This document shows positions 11,681 through 23,610 of a DNA stretch of 64,000 nt, in pieces. Under the pieces are notes generated by a model. That model searched no databases. It was given only the letters and a program-made list of their open reading frames with translations, and was not told the DNA's origin. The first letter of the stretch is position 1. Each line of letters begins with the position of its first letter. Both the position numbers and the translations under genes were made by a program. Source of the DNA: Telmatactis stephensoni (Eukaryota; Cnidaria; Anthozoa; Actiniaria; Isophelliidae); the NCBI GenBank assembly GCA_029948255.1, contig JALIZF010001773.1:1-64000 (forward strand), given 5' to 3'.

Positions 11681-12294
11681 GTCTGTCTGTCCATCTATCT
11701 GTCTGCCTGCCTGTCTATCTGTCTGTCTGTCTGTCAGTCTGCCTGCCTGTCTGTCTGTCTGTCTGTCTACTACGCTACTACACTTATCACTTGAGTGAGA
11801 AATGAGACAGTTTTGAGACTTATGTTTTGGCATTTAAAACAACAATGTTAGGGGCAATGGCATTTGTTTATGACATTATTCGTTTTCAAGCTAACGGTTA
11901 ACGGTTTTAATTTTAGAGAAATCACAACATTTTTGATTTTCCAAGGCATGTTTCAGCTTTCATAAAGCTATCTTCATTTGAATAAAGTAGTACAAAGTCA
12001 TGGTTAATGTAGTTGTTAATGTACGAGCTAGTTCATTGATTTCTAGTTTTATGAGTTCGCAGTGACATCGTATTAAACAAATGTCATTGCTCCTAACAAC
12101 ATTGTAGTTTTAATGCCAAAACATATAGGTCTCAAAACTGGCCCGTTTCTCACACAAGTGATAAGCGTAGTATCTGTCTGTCTGTCTGTCTGTCTGTCTG
12201 TATGCCTGCGTGCCTTTCTGTCTATCTGTCTGCATATCAGCCTGTCTATCTGTCTGTCTGTCAGTTTGTCTGTCTGTCTGTCTGTCTGTCTCAA
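11675..12294. mobile_element. Palindromic element inserted in a (CTGT)n microsatellite
   Basis: (CTGT)n arrays flank both sides (about 11678-11769 and 12171-12293) in the same orientation. The sequence between is a loose palindrome with ends TACTACGCT...CTTATCACTTG and CAAGTGATAAGCGTAGTA, and inner arms around TTTTGGCATTTAAAACAACA (11825) and its complement (12095). If the arrays were part of the inverted arms, the right one would read ACAG. Same-strand CTGT on both sides instead implies insertion into a pre-existing array. Confidence 0.7.
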
Positions 12295-12724
12295 CTAACT
12301 GTCAGCTGACAGCAGATTTGGTAAGCTCTTCTATATTTTTACCAAAATTTGTTGAACACATTGCCTGTACTTTTTAAAGTGCTGACATTTTAATCAGTAG
12401 AAAAATCATTGTTAATAATTTTATAAATATCAACATTAGGTTTTTGCCTGTGGTTAAATAAAAATATGTGGTATGTCAGAGCTGACTGACGACTATCACC
12501 AAAGATACAGCACTGGTAAGGAAAAAAAAATATGCGAACAGCAGCTTTGACTCTTTTCAACTTTTAGTGAATTTTTCCTCAAGAGCAAATGGCACGAGAG
12601 ATATGTTAAAATAAAACACTTTTCATAATATAATTTACTGTTCATTTATTTAGTTGCAGTGCATTGTGAAGTCGATCACCACACAGCTACAATAATAGCA
12701 ATTATTGCTAGTAAGAGCAGATTT

Positions 12725-13095
12725 CAAATGACTGTGAAAATTTATGGCAAGGTCACAACACATGTACAGCACGGTTACGGCAGAAGTTTCAAATCACTCA
12801 CTCACTCACTCACTATCCAGTTTTACGTCGTATTTCCACTACTGTGGGTGTGACGGTGCAAAATTGACTGTTCTCAGAGCTTTCTTCCACTTCTCCCTAT
12901 CATTGGCGTCAGTGTTGGCGATGTTAAGTTCCATGCCTTTAAATCTCCATTCACTGCCTGCTTCCATGTCTTGCGCGGCCTACCTCTACCAGCTGGGTTA
13001 CCATCCACTCTCATGTACTTGTTGTATTAATTTATAGACAACACATAACTGACATATGGTCACGGCATGGTGTGGTCCATTTCACACTCATAATA
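12725..13095. mobile_element. MITE of the TTTCGTATGACTGTGAAA family split by a LINE fragment
   Basis: The left end GATTTCAAATGACTGTGAAAA near 12719-12740 and right end TTTCACACTCATAAT near 13080 match the inverted ends of the copies at 55204-55345 and 62328-62510. Inner motifs (GGTCACAACACATG, GTCACGGCATGG) also match. A LINE 3' fragment separates the halves. Confidence 0.55.
12790..13022 (-). pseudogene. Non-LTR retrotransposon (LINE) ORF2 C-terminal remnant
   Basis: On the minus strand the sequence reads RVDGNPAGRGRPRKTWKQAV followed by NGDLKAWN, then after a frameshift DANDREKWKKALRT. This is the GRPRxxW...DRxxWR tail that follows the reverse transcriptase in many LINEs. It is disrupted by at least one frameshift, so it is dead. 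A (TCAC)n stretch at 12796-12814 looks like its 3' tail. Only about 75 codons remain. Confidence 0.7.
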
Positions 13096-13494
13096 ATCAT
13101 ACTGCTCTATGCTGTGTTTTCACATGCATACACTCAGCAATTGCCGGCACTACTAAAGTTTGGGAAATTCAGTGATTTTTGGATCTCTAAAATTTGCAAA
13201 TTTTGCTTTTGAGTTTGAGTGTACAAAGTGAATTTACATGTACAAGGTTCTTGTAAAAAATCACAACCATACAAAAGTAGTTCCCTAGTCAAATGAACCT
13301 GTTTTCTTTTTGTTTTCTATTTTCACACTTCTTTTCTCATTTATTCATGCCTATTCATTCAATTATCCTTCACTCTATATATTAATTATCCTTCTATCTA
13401 TACAATATTCTATATAAACTTCTACCAATGTTATTTAGTATCTAGATTTTTCTAGACACAAGAACACTGTCCACTGGCACACTTACATCAGCAA

Positions 13495-14652
13495 GGGGTA
13501 TCTATAAAACCTGGGCCCCGGTCCATGGACCCCCCTATGGACCCCCCCTATGGACCCCTCTATGGACCCCCTATAATTTATTGTTTTTTGCAAATACACG
13601 TTCAAATTACACGTAAAATTTTCATTTTTAATTGTTTAAGATGTAATTTCAACATAACAAAATCAAATCAGTGAAATTGCAAAGAAAACTTCATTCACTG
13701 ATAATAAAAACTTTTGTGCAAATTCTAATTATACAACCCTTGGAGACCTGTTTGATGATGAATACACAGTTAAAGCTTCGTCAACGAGTCCCCTGAAAGT
13801 AACCCTGACAAAGAAGCGCCCGCCGAAACCACAACTTGTACCTACAACGACAACTCCATTTCAGCTAATTGATATTACTCAGGCTCAGTATCCACAAGTG
13901 TGCAGGGTGTGGAGGGAGCCTAAAGGATGGCCCTGACCCTTATACAAAACACAACCTGGATGCAAAATTGTGTATTTAGACACAAAGAGCACAATTTCGT
14001 GTGGTTAGAGAATATATAGCTACCAATGGAAAAAGACATTTGACAATAAACATTACCATGTTTTTGCAAATTGTATTGCCACCAGAAATGATTCGTTCAC
14101 ATTTTCTTCTGTTCATGTGGCCTTGGACCCGCACACAATCGGCCAGACTGAAATGGCATTTCTTAAGACACGTCGCTTGGCATCCGTGTAATTATTCCTA
14201 GTTCAGAAATCTAAAACTTTTTACTTAATATGTTTCAGTTAGTTGGCTTTAGAGTTTCCTTGTAGTGCAGTTTCAAGATTAATGAATAGATCATAATAAT
14301 GCTGTCCATATATTCTGTTTCGTTCATATGATGTAATATTGTTTATGCAACTTGCACTGATATATATCACAGCCAACTGCAGGTCAAAATGTTCTTCTAA
14401 TATACAATTAGAATTTGCAAAAAAGTTTTTATTATCAGTGAATGAAGTTTTCTTTGCAATATTCACTGATTTGATTTTGGTATGTTGAAATTACATCTTA
14501 AACAATTAAAAATGAAAATTTTATGTGTAATTTAACGTGTATTTGCGAAAAACAATAAATTATAGGGGGTCCATAGAGGGGTCCATAGGGGGGTCCATAG
14601 GGGGGTCCATGGACCGGGCCATGGACCGGGGCCCAGGTTTTATAGATACCCC
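13495..14652. mobile_element. 1.16-kb DNA transposon with about 240-bp inverted ends and 8-bp target duplication
   Basis: The element starts GGGGTATCTATAAAACC and ends with its complement. The similarity continues for about 240 bp, including TATGGACCCCC tandem words, AATTTATTGTTTTTTGC and CACTGATAATAAAAACTTTT. Flanks 13487-13494 and 14653-14660 are both ATCAGCAA. The interior (about 13735-14400) has a plus-strand stretch of about 67 open codons (around 13733-13933), Lys/Pro/Thr-rich (KKRPPKPQLVPTTTTPFQL). Its Gln/Pro/Trp content looks coding, but I do not recognise it. It could be a transposase remnant or captured exon. An 8-bp duplication fits hAT or P-like families. Confidence 0.8.
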
Positions 14653-14660
14653 ATCAGCAA

Positions 14661-15865
14661 GACACCAATGAAGATAATAGGAGCACATAATTAACAGACT
14701 ACATGTATAGTGGGAGAGACAAGATCTCATCAGTCCTAACTAAAATGACAGCAAAGAAACAAAACACGAAACCATCTAAGTGGAACATGCAAGTATTATT
14801 CTTTTGTCTCATTTTGGAGAACATAGAAAAAGGAATTAATACATGTAGCTACTATTCATTAAAGAGCAAAAGCCAAGCCCAAATGAAAAGGCCAGTCAAT
14901 TTCCCTGAGTCTTTTAAACTAATTTCCATTGTATGCATAAATTAAACTCAGTGTTAGTTGCTGATGATGGCCTTATATGGACTCAGAGGGCAAAATATAC
15001 AAGTCCATTAAACAATGTCAAATCAATCTTCTCATAATACTGTCAATAATAATAAATTTATTTATTGCTACCAAGCAATTTTTAGCCATCTGATTTGAGA
15101 AAATGGTCACCCTGTGGATTCAACCACCCACCAAACCAGTTAAAACCAGTTTTATATTCGATAGCTACTCAGTTTAAGCCAATAAAAACAGTAAATTAAG
15201 GTACTCTGGAAAAGTTAATTGAACAAACCTGTTCGCAAACCGGTTCTAGGTACTCACATGTGCTATTTGGAATTTCTGGTTTTAGTGCAGGTTAATTGAC
15301 AAACTTTGTACAAAGGAAGATCGTTTTTAATTTCTTTGGTCAAAGAGCCAAATTTAATAAGATTTCTTGAAAGTTCTTGCTTAAATGTAGCATCTCACAT
15401 ACAGAGTGCTTTGCCTCCCTTTAAAATTCATTTGGCAGCACTCACATAAACGCAATGCTTATAGTTAGGAGTAGCTCAAAAGTGCTTTTACAATCAATTA
15501 AGAAATTCTCATAATCTTATTCTTATTCAAGTGCGTATATATGCCCAAAGAAACATATATATTATTAAAAAAGATATAATTCAGCCTCACTTTAGTTCTC
15601 CATTAATACAGTCATGTACTTCCAATGAATATTATTTGTTTCTTATGTTGCTTTCAGATTAAACAGAAAAAATAACTTTTAGTTAGTACTTTTTAATTAT
15701 AATATTTCCTTTTCAACCCCTACAACAGCCAAAATTATGCCCACTTCTAAATAGCAACCATGACTGAGTTTTAATTAACATATATTACCTGCTGACCAGC
15801 ATCAAACTGGTAGTTAAATTGTCCCTCTGATTCCCAGCCCCATTTCGCATTCCCAGTTTAAGTGA
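14661..15865. other. No gene seen
   Basis: AT-rich sequence with no recognisable coding or repeat structure beyond a short AATAATAATAAATTTATTTATTG-like retroelement tail near 15047. Confidence 0.5.
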
Positions 15866-17885
15866 CATCCAAAAGTAAAGGAGAAGGAAAGGCAGCTAGG
15901 CAGGAAGGAAAAATTAGAAAAGAGTAGGATATAGATTGAAGCATATATAGAAAGATTGAGAAGGAATGTAGTAAAAGCAAAGTGACAGAGAAGGAAGAAA
16001 GGAAGGGAGAAAGTAAAAAGGAGGATAGGAATGAACAATTGGATGAATTAGGAAGGAAGGAATGAGGAAGGAAAGAAAGAAGGAAAGAAAAGAATATTAG
16101 GTGTAAAAGTAAAGAGATGAATTTGAAAGGGAATAATTTATACAATTAAGGCAGCAGGAAAGAAATTAAGGAAGGAATGAAGTAATAAAATAATGGATAG
16201 AAGGATACATAATCAATAAAAAAAGGTACAGTATGGAAAGAAGGATATGAAGGACTCCAAAGAAAGGAAGGAATGAGGAATGAATAAGGTCAGGGAAGAG
16301 AGGGAGTATAAAAGAAGAAGGTATATAACTATGGAGACATAGCAGAGAACAGGAAGGAAGGTAGAAGAAAGGAAGGAGTGAATATGTAAAGTACCCTTAA
16401 CCCTTATAAATTTGACCTTTTTATTATCATTTTTCATGAATGGAAAAGCTGGATGGTTTAATATATTCTTGAAGGACAATGTGTGCTCTTTGTCAGAAAC
16501 ACATAAGGGAGTGTGATAAGTATTTGAAATCAGAAAAATGCAAATGAATTGGTGTCAATCCAGGAATTTAACTAATTTTGCAACAAATGCATTTATGAGC
16601 CAAGTAGCAAAAATGCTCACCATATACTGTGTATTTTAGCAATAAAAATATTTTGCAAATGGAAAAGGAAACAAAATAAAAAAAGAAAGAAAGTGGAAAA
16701 GGGGCTAGGAGAGTAAAGAAAATGGAAATGTAGTAAAATAATAGTATAGTAGGGGGAAGGGTGGGTGGAATGGCAAGTAAAAAAAATTGATGAAAAGAAA
16801 GCAGGAAGAAAGTAAGAAGAGAGGGAGGAAGGGATGGGGAAGAAAGAAAGGATAGAAGGAAAGAGAAAGGAGAGAGGGAGTAAGGGGAATAAAAGAAGGA
16901 GGGGGGGGGAAGGAGGGAGGGGAAGGAAGAAAAGCCAGAGGAAGGGTGGAGGAAGGAAGGAGGGAGTAAAGAGGGAGGAAGGAGAATAAAGAAATGGAGA
17001 GAGAGGGAAAGGAAGGAAGGAAGAAAAGGAAGGAGGGAAAGAAGAAGAAGGAGAGTGGATGGGAAGGAAGGAAAATCACAGAGAGGTAGGGTAATAAAGG
17101 AAGAAAGAAAAAAGGGAGAGGAAGGAAGAAAGGAGGGAGGGGAAGATTAGGAAGGAAGAATAGAAGGGAAAGAGGGAGTGGGAGAAAGAAAGAGTAGTGG
17201 GAGGTAGGGGAAGGAAGCAAAAAGGAGAAAGGAAAAAAGAATTTATAAAGAAAGAAAGGAAGAAAAGTAATGATAAAAAATGTGAAAATGTGATAAAAAG
17301 TGAGAGGAAAGGATTACAGGAAAGAACGAAAAAGCAATAAAAAGAGGAAGTAAGGAATGAAGCAAAGAAGAAGCAAGGGTTAGGAGAGGAAAGGATCAAA
17401 GAAAATGTAAGGAAAGCTAGAAGTAAGAAAGGAGGAAAGGAAGGAAGGAATAATGTAAAAACATTGAAAGAGAGGAAAGCAAAAAATGGAGAAGGAAGGG
17501 TTGGGAATAGAAGACAGAGCTATAACATGGATAAGGAAAGAGGAGAGAAGGAAGGAGGTTGAGAGGGAGAAGAGAGAGGAATGGGTGATTGAATGAAAAG
17601 AAGGAAGGAAAAGAGGGATACAAGAAAGAATATATAAATGGAAGGAAATAAACTGAAGAGCAGAAAGAGGGAAGAGAGGAAGGAAGAAGAGAAAAGAAGG
17701 AAGGACTGAAGGGGAAGGAAAGACAGAAGGAAGGAAGGATGCAAGAAGAAATGACAAAGTAGAAAGAAGTGCATGCATGAAAAACGAGGGGTCGAAAGGA
17801 AGAAAAAGGGAATAAAGAGTAGATGTAGGGCAGGCAGGAAACGAGGTATGAAAACAGAACGAATGGACGAAAGAATAAAATAAAG
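15866..17885 (+). repeat. About 2-kb polypurine tract (GGAA/GAAA-rich)
   Basis: Apart from the interval 16390-16680, this stretch is overwhelmingly A and G on the plus strand, built from irregular GGAAGGAAGAAAG words. The opposite strand gives long Ser/Leu/Phe/Pro frames, which are composition artefacts. No gene. Confidence 0.9.
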
Positions 17886-20141
17886 GAATAAAGATAATTT
17901 AGATTATTTTTGAGATAGGAACATGAAACAGGAAATGGGGGTCACGGTGCTAGTTTTGGTGCTATGATAGCTCGAAAAGAGTGAAATCTCGCTTTTTCGA
18001 ACGCAAACAACAGATTTCAGAGAGTGCATGACCTCTAGCAACTGTAAGTGTTTGCAAATATGCAAACTAAAGGCTTTCAGACATGCTCAAGTGGACAAAG
18101 TATCATTAAAAGTAAGATGCCTTCATATATTTTTCAGGTAAAGCTGAGTATTCGCAATTGAAAGATAAAAGTCAGGTGTATTCAAGGGTGTATTTGGGTG
18201 TATTTACGCGCGAATCCGACGTTCATTTTCATGATTTTTCGCGATTTTCTCAAAAACCTATCGATGAATTTTCCTTTTTTTGATATGTTTTAAAAATACG
18301 CCGAAAAAGTAGAATATTAGGATAGGTCGCGGTGCTAGATTTTCAGTTACAAAGCTTTGAAATACTGCTACGTGACGTCCCGCGCCATATTGAAATATTT
18401 TTTGAACACAGGAAGCCCGATCAAATTCGATATCATCGCGCGCTTCAATCTCGTACCCTGACCAAGAGGAACGCAGGCTCTGGGAACGAGATTGCGCGCG
18501 CTTGCAAAACACGCGCAAACGTTATGCGCACGAATGCGCGAGCGCATTACCTTAACCAAATTTGATTTTTACTGCATTGTTGTTGTTGTTAATGAATGTA
18601 TCGATAAGGAAATGATTACACTGATTTAACCAGATTTAACTCCATAAATGAGAGCGATCGAGCTGTCTTTTCTCTGTATCCCAAGTAAAAATAACAACAC
18701 TTAACGGTATTTATAGTGTAGTAATCCCCATTTCTTTGGGAATGGTACGTACGTCTAACCTGAAATTTCTTTCTTCGTCTTTTTTTATTATTATTATTGT
18801 CGTGACACTTCGCGATTTCGATAAAACGAATCGCGAAAATCAACTGGGACGTCGTGAAAACTAAGGCGAGTCGCAAACATGACGGCGTAAAGTTAGTGAT
18901 TGTCATTTGGAATTTAGTAAAGCAATCAAACAAGTATGTATTTGTTGCCCATACATCGTTTTAAAATTAATATGAGTTGTTACGATACGATGTGACTTTT
19001 TCATCAAATCGTGGAATTAAATTTCGCGATGAGTGATTTAAAAAGTGTCGAGAAATACCAAACTCAATCATAGCGAAATTGAAATCGTGTGTAAAACTGG
19101 AAGGTAAAAACAGTATTTAACAGATTGTGAAATCGATGTATCACTACGTGTTTTTGAATGAAGTGAAAATCAATCAATCAATCAATGAATAATAATTATA
19201 AAATAACTCGTATATAACGCTCGCGTCTGATTGGCTGAAAACCCGTGTTTGATGAGAGTATCAAACACGCTCGCGTCAATTCGTTTTTTCGCCGGTGTTT
19301 TCTTTTTCCTATTTTCGTCTATTTTCGTGTTAGTTATTTTATAATAAGCACGGCTCGTGCTTCCACTACGCTCTCTCGTGTTCTCCCAACATCACGCGTG
19401 TTTTGATCAAACACGTGTCTATCAAACACGGGAAATCGTTTTTTATTCCTTAAATAAAATTTGTACTTTCACGATGGCGCACTAACTGAATTTGCGCGCG
19501 CGCTTTCCGAAAATTATTTGTTTCCCGAAATAACTACAAATTTTCACTGACCTTTTTCGACGGACGAGCGATTAGTCCTCGCCATCGGCTTGCCACGACG
19601 AGTGACATGTCTGCCGTGCAAGCCCTACCCAGCCAAGTGCAAGCTAATTGAAATTTGGAACACTGATGTCATAGATGCATCGCATGACGTCATATTCACA
19701 AGAATTTAGTTTATGAAGGATTGTGGGTAGTTTTTATTTGCTAATTAACAACACAGGTAATCCAAACCCTGTATTTAGTAAAATGTATGAATATTTTATT
19801 AAAATGTATTTTAATAAGTAATATCAATATTTGGGCCCGCTGTAATTGGTCTCTGCTGTAGCGGTGTTCCTGCCATTTAGGCAAAGCAAATCAGTAAAAT
19901 TCAAATAAAATAAGACAAATCAAGCTCAGTGTAAATAGCTGAAACACCATCTTTTCGTTGTCAAATCTGGCAACCAAAAAGGAGCCGTCGTAAACTCTTT
20001 TCTGCATGCAAAATTTTTGCAAAGCGGTTCGCGCTCTCAAAAGTTAATTATATACAATACATATCAGACATTAGGAACTCTTTCACTTCAAGTCTTTATG
20101 GAGTGACTTGCACACTGCATCTCAAATCCCTTAGGAAGCGA
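17886..20141. other. No gene seen; several GCGCGC and TCAAACACG palindromic patches
   Basis: Contains inverted words such as GTGTTTGAT/ATCAAACAC between 19240 and 19430 and GCGCGCTC-type patches near 18480 and 19493, suggestive of decayed palindromic elements. No coding frame was recognised. Confidence 0.5.
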
Positions 20142-20558
20142 CCCGGGGTGGGGGATTCCTATATATAAGAGGGCGGGGATCCTCGTCGTACCTTTTAGGG
20201 GTCAAAATCAATGATCTGGTACCTTTTAGGGTGTCTCAGACTTTAGTGGACTACCAGAGACTTAGCTGGTACCTTTTAGGGTGTTTAAAGGCAAATAAAA
20301 TACATAAAATAAAATAAGCATTACTGGGACGATTTTATTTAATGATCTGACTTGTGTCTCTTGAGTACACCGATACAGGAGTTTTTATCATAAGGATTCT
20401 TCGATAATTTTGTTTTTATATTGGTACCTTTTAGGGGTAGAAATCAATTGTTGCCACGCCCAACAGGATAAAACTCGGGTACCTTTTAGGGGTCATTTTC
20501 AAAATTTCCGACGAGCATTCCCGCCCTCTTGCATATATGAGTCCCCCCCCCCCCCCGG
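20142..20558. mobile_element. G-tract-ended element, copy 2, with 8-bp target duplication
   Basis: Starts CCCGGGGTGGGGGATTCC and ends with a 14-C run plus GG. The inner inverted ends share TATATAAGAGGGCGGGGAT (about 20161) with GCCCTCTTGCATATATGAG-type sequence at the right, and CTCGTCG with CGACGAG. Flanks 20134-20141 and 20559-20566 are both GGAAGCGA. The interior repeats GGTACCTTTTAGGG at least five times. Confidence 0.78.
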
Positions 20559-20917
20559 GGAAGCGAGTCACTGCGAACATCTATATACCTCCAGTACTTT
20601 TTTGCCCAAACAGCTCGCGTTCTGACTTGCAATTATCAAATATAGTTCCCCAATATTGTTGAGCAATATCTTATACCTTCCTATGAAGAAGAAATAGCCG
20701 GAGTTTATCTGCAAATAGTCTTAGTAGTAAGTCACTGTTCAGTACTGAGATCAAACGTAACACTCAGAGTGTAGTAAGGCCGTACACTCACCATAAAAAG
20801 GTGTTGTAAGATCAGTTGTACAAGACGTTTCGTAGTAACAAAATAAATCAAAACCAGAATAAAGTTTAATTTGAAAACTTTGCAATTGATTCAAGTGTCA
20901 GTTTGTGACACTGTCTG

Positions 20918-21133
20918 CAGGGTCCCCTATACCCCTTTGCAAAATGAAATCACGCAAAAATATTTGGTCTTTTCACGCGTCACGGATAATTAAAGAATCT
21001 CTTTCACGTTCACAAAAAAATCAAAAGTTGCTTTCACATGTACTAAAAATGATTTTAGACCTTAAATTACGTTTCACGTCAAAATAAATCAGCCATTCAC
21101 GTTTCACGCAAAAGGTATAGGACCCTGCAGTGT
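20918..21133. mobile_element. Repeat element with TTTCACGTGA-type internal repeats, copy 2 (reverse)
   Basis: Ends CTGCAGGGTCCCCTATACC and its complement GGTATAGGACCCTGCAG are inverted. The interior repeats TTTCACGT and related words. It is the reverse-oriented relative of 2027-2265. Confidence 0.7.
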
Positions 21134-22331
21134 CTGACCTACTGAGCATATATTGCTGTATCCATTACCTTACAATGCAACCTGGAACATGCAGCAACGC
21201 ATAACAAATTAACTGACGCAACAAGATTTCAACTTGAATACACGTACATGTTTAACTAAGCAGCCACTTTTCAGTCTTCCAATACAACCATAATACGCCA
21301 GAATGTTCGCCTTTAAAACGTACAAACGTGCTCATAAGTCGTGACATCAAATACGCAAAGTCGACTACAATGAAGCGAACTCAAGAAGACAACAGACTTG
21401 GCCATCATCCATTGTTAGCTGTTGTCTTGGTCGATACAGTCCTGACCTGTCAGTACAAATTGGTTGTTTTATTCAAGTTCAAAGGGCGCTTTATATTCAT
21501 AGTGTAAAGTGTCCATTGAACTTGAATGAAAGGAGGTTTTAGACTCATGCATCGTACGTGTAGAACTTGGTCTGGCAAAACAAGTTTTGAAGGAACATCA
21601 AAGTACTGCGAGAAAGAAGGTTAGTTTCCATGACAAGAAAGAAAGAAGATCTCCATGATGGAATTGAACCATGTGCATTTCACTAACTCCGCTTCGAATC
21701 CAATTCAAGGACTAGTTTATTTTTCTGAAACACAACATTTGCGTAACTAATTTTTTGTAATTTTTTATGTAGCAAATATTTTGAGTATAGTGTACAGTTA
21801 AGATTGCATTTTTCTCAAATAGTCTCGACCAAATAAGAAATTGGGTCGTACAGACCAGTTGTACAGTGAGTTGTAAGTAAATCTTCGGGAGAAGCGATCA
21901 GTTTTCATCCACCATTTACCAAGAATTGTACGTCATCCCGATAAAAAAATCCAGCAAACTCAGTCTTCCCATTAAGATAATCTACTTTTTCCGCTCTTTT
22001 CGGTTCTCCCAAAAAGGTTTTCTGCATGCAAGCATTTAGAGTTTACATCAAACTCTCCTATCAACGCAGAATAAGCTCAATAAACATAAACATAAACATA
22101 ATTGATTCGCCGAGTTAAGTATCCAAACATGCACAAATGCAGCATTTACTCTCAACATTCATTTGCGCCAACAATCAAAAGGGATGCGAGGGGTCTACCA
22201 CGACGAAGAGGAAAGACTGGGACACGAGGGAGGGAGGGAAAAGAGATCCCATAGATTATGGGACCTAGCCAGAGATCGTGCGGGGTAACACGGACCAGTT
22301 GGACCCTCTCGTATGAAATGTAACATCACAG
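21134..22331. other. No gene seen
   Basis: A short (AAACAT)n-type tail near 22079-22099 looks like a retroelement end. Otherwise no recognisable coding, RNA or repeat structure was found. Confidence 0.5.
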
Positions 22332-22340
22332 TTGATGACC

Positions 22341-22513
22341 TAGCCTCCTCCGCAGGCAACTCCTTTTATCTCTTGGGCTTCCTGTTGCAAAGAAGAGAGA
22401 CTGGGAGCGAGCCAAAAAAGATGTCTTCCTCTCTTCTGGTTCCAGTCCCCCTCTCCCTCTCCTCATTTACCACAGGAGATCCAATAGAAAGGAGTAGCCT
22501 GCGGAGGAGGCTA
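22341..22513. mobile_element. MITE family with TAGCCTCCTCCGCAGGC ends, copy 1 (173 bp)
   Basis: Terminal inverted repeats TAGCCTCCTCCGCAGGC and GCCTGCGGAGGAGGCTA. Flanks 22332-22340 and 22514-22522 are both TTGATGACC, a perfect 9-bp target duplication. No coding frame. Confidence 0.88.
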
Positions 22514-22561
22514 TTGATGACCTATGACCTAAAAGCTTTGATAGCAACTTTGTAAAATGTA

Positions 22562-23610
22562 ATGAATTTGTTAACGCAAAATGTAATAACTTTTGACATT
22601 AAATGTAATACCCTTCTTTAGGCACAACAAAAAACGTTGGAACATTCTTGCGTCGAAATGTATTACATTTTGCGATCAGAAAGTTGTTACATTTTGTGTG
22701 TAGAATTGATATATCAGGACTCGTTTCTATTTTAGTACTACATTTCTAGATCTTGTTTTTTGTTTTTTCTGTTTCATTGCTTGATATATTTAAAAAGTAT
22801 TTTCAAATGTAACAAAGATATCGCAAAAATTCACATATTTTGTAAATCACATATTTACATATCAACTTATATACATGAATGCATTCACACCTATGAAATG
22901 TGGCTATAGATGGTTTTGCTATTTATAACTTAACTAAATACATAATATGTCCTGCGTAACCACGCTCTCGAAAGGGGAGGGGGACTGGGGGAAGGAAAGA
23001 GAAAGAGACTGTCTCTTGCCTCTCCTCCCAACTTCCCCTCCCTTTTCGAGAACCTGGCTACATATTCGGCTACACATATCTAATCTTCTAGAGTGGTAGC
23101 ATTATGAAGCGGCCACTTTCGTGACCTTGCCTAGTGTCCGCTTAATAAAGGCGTCTGCTAAGTAGACAATTTTTAGTAAATACACTGATATATGAAAAAA
23201 TATTCGCCAAGACCCGAGTTTTCTTAGTAAAGAACGTCCGCTATATAAAGGGTCTGTTAAATACCACTGATTCCTTTTCTTTGCCGCTTGATCTTAGCTC
23301 TCCCACGTCAACCATATAACTTGAATTGGACGAGGCAAGGTAATTATAAGGTGGCTCAAGCTTTTTTTGGTTGGTCCCATCATAGTTGATCAACTATGGT
23401 CCCATAGACGAATTACATGCATTGCCAATAACCTTTCCGTGTATTCATGAAGCACTGTCCAAGACTTGTCTTTGATTTTGATCATTGTCACAAGTCACGT
23501 GATAAACGACCATACAGTGTTTTATATTATACTATAAATAGTCGTTATCAATGACTTGTATATGTGTCCTAGTGAAACGAAGCTGGTACTGTGTGGCTTC
23601 CTTGTTGCGT
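22562..23610. other. Downstream of integrin: AAATGTAAT repeats and a small palindrome; no gene
   Basis: 22555-22710 repeats AAAATGTAAT/ATTACATTTTG in both orientations. A loose palindrome spans about 22956-23061 (CTCTCGAAAGGGGAGG and its complement). This stretch should hold the integrin 3' UTR, but no AATAAA on the minus strand was found near the stop. Confidence 0.5.

Noticed and set aside
16705..17778. Long Phe/Leu/Ser/Pro frames up to 171 codons
   Set aside because: Pure composition artefact of the polypurine tract read on the other strand.
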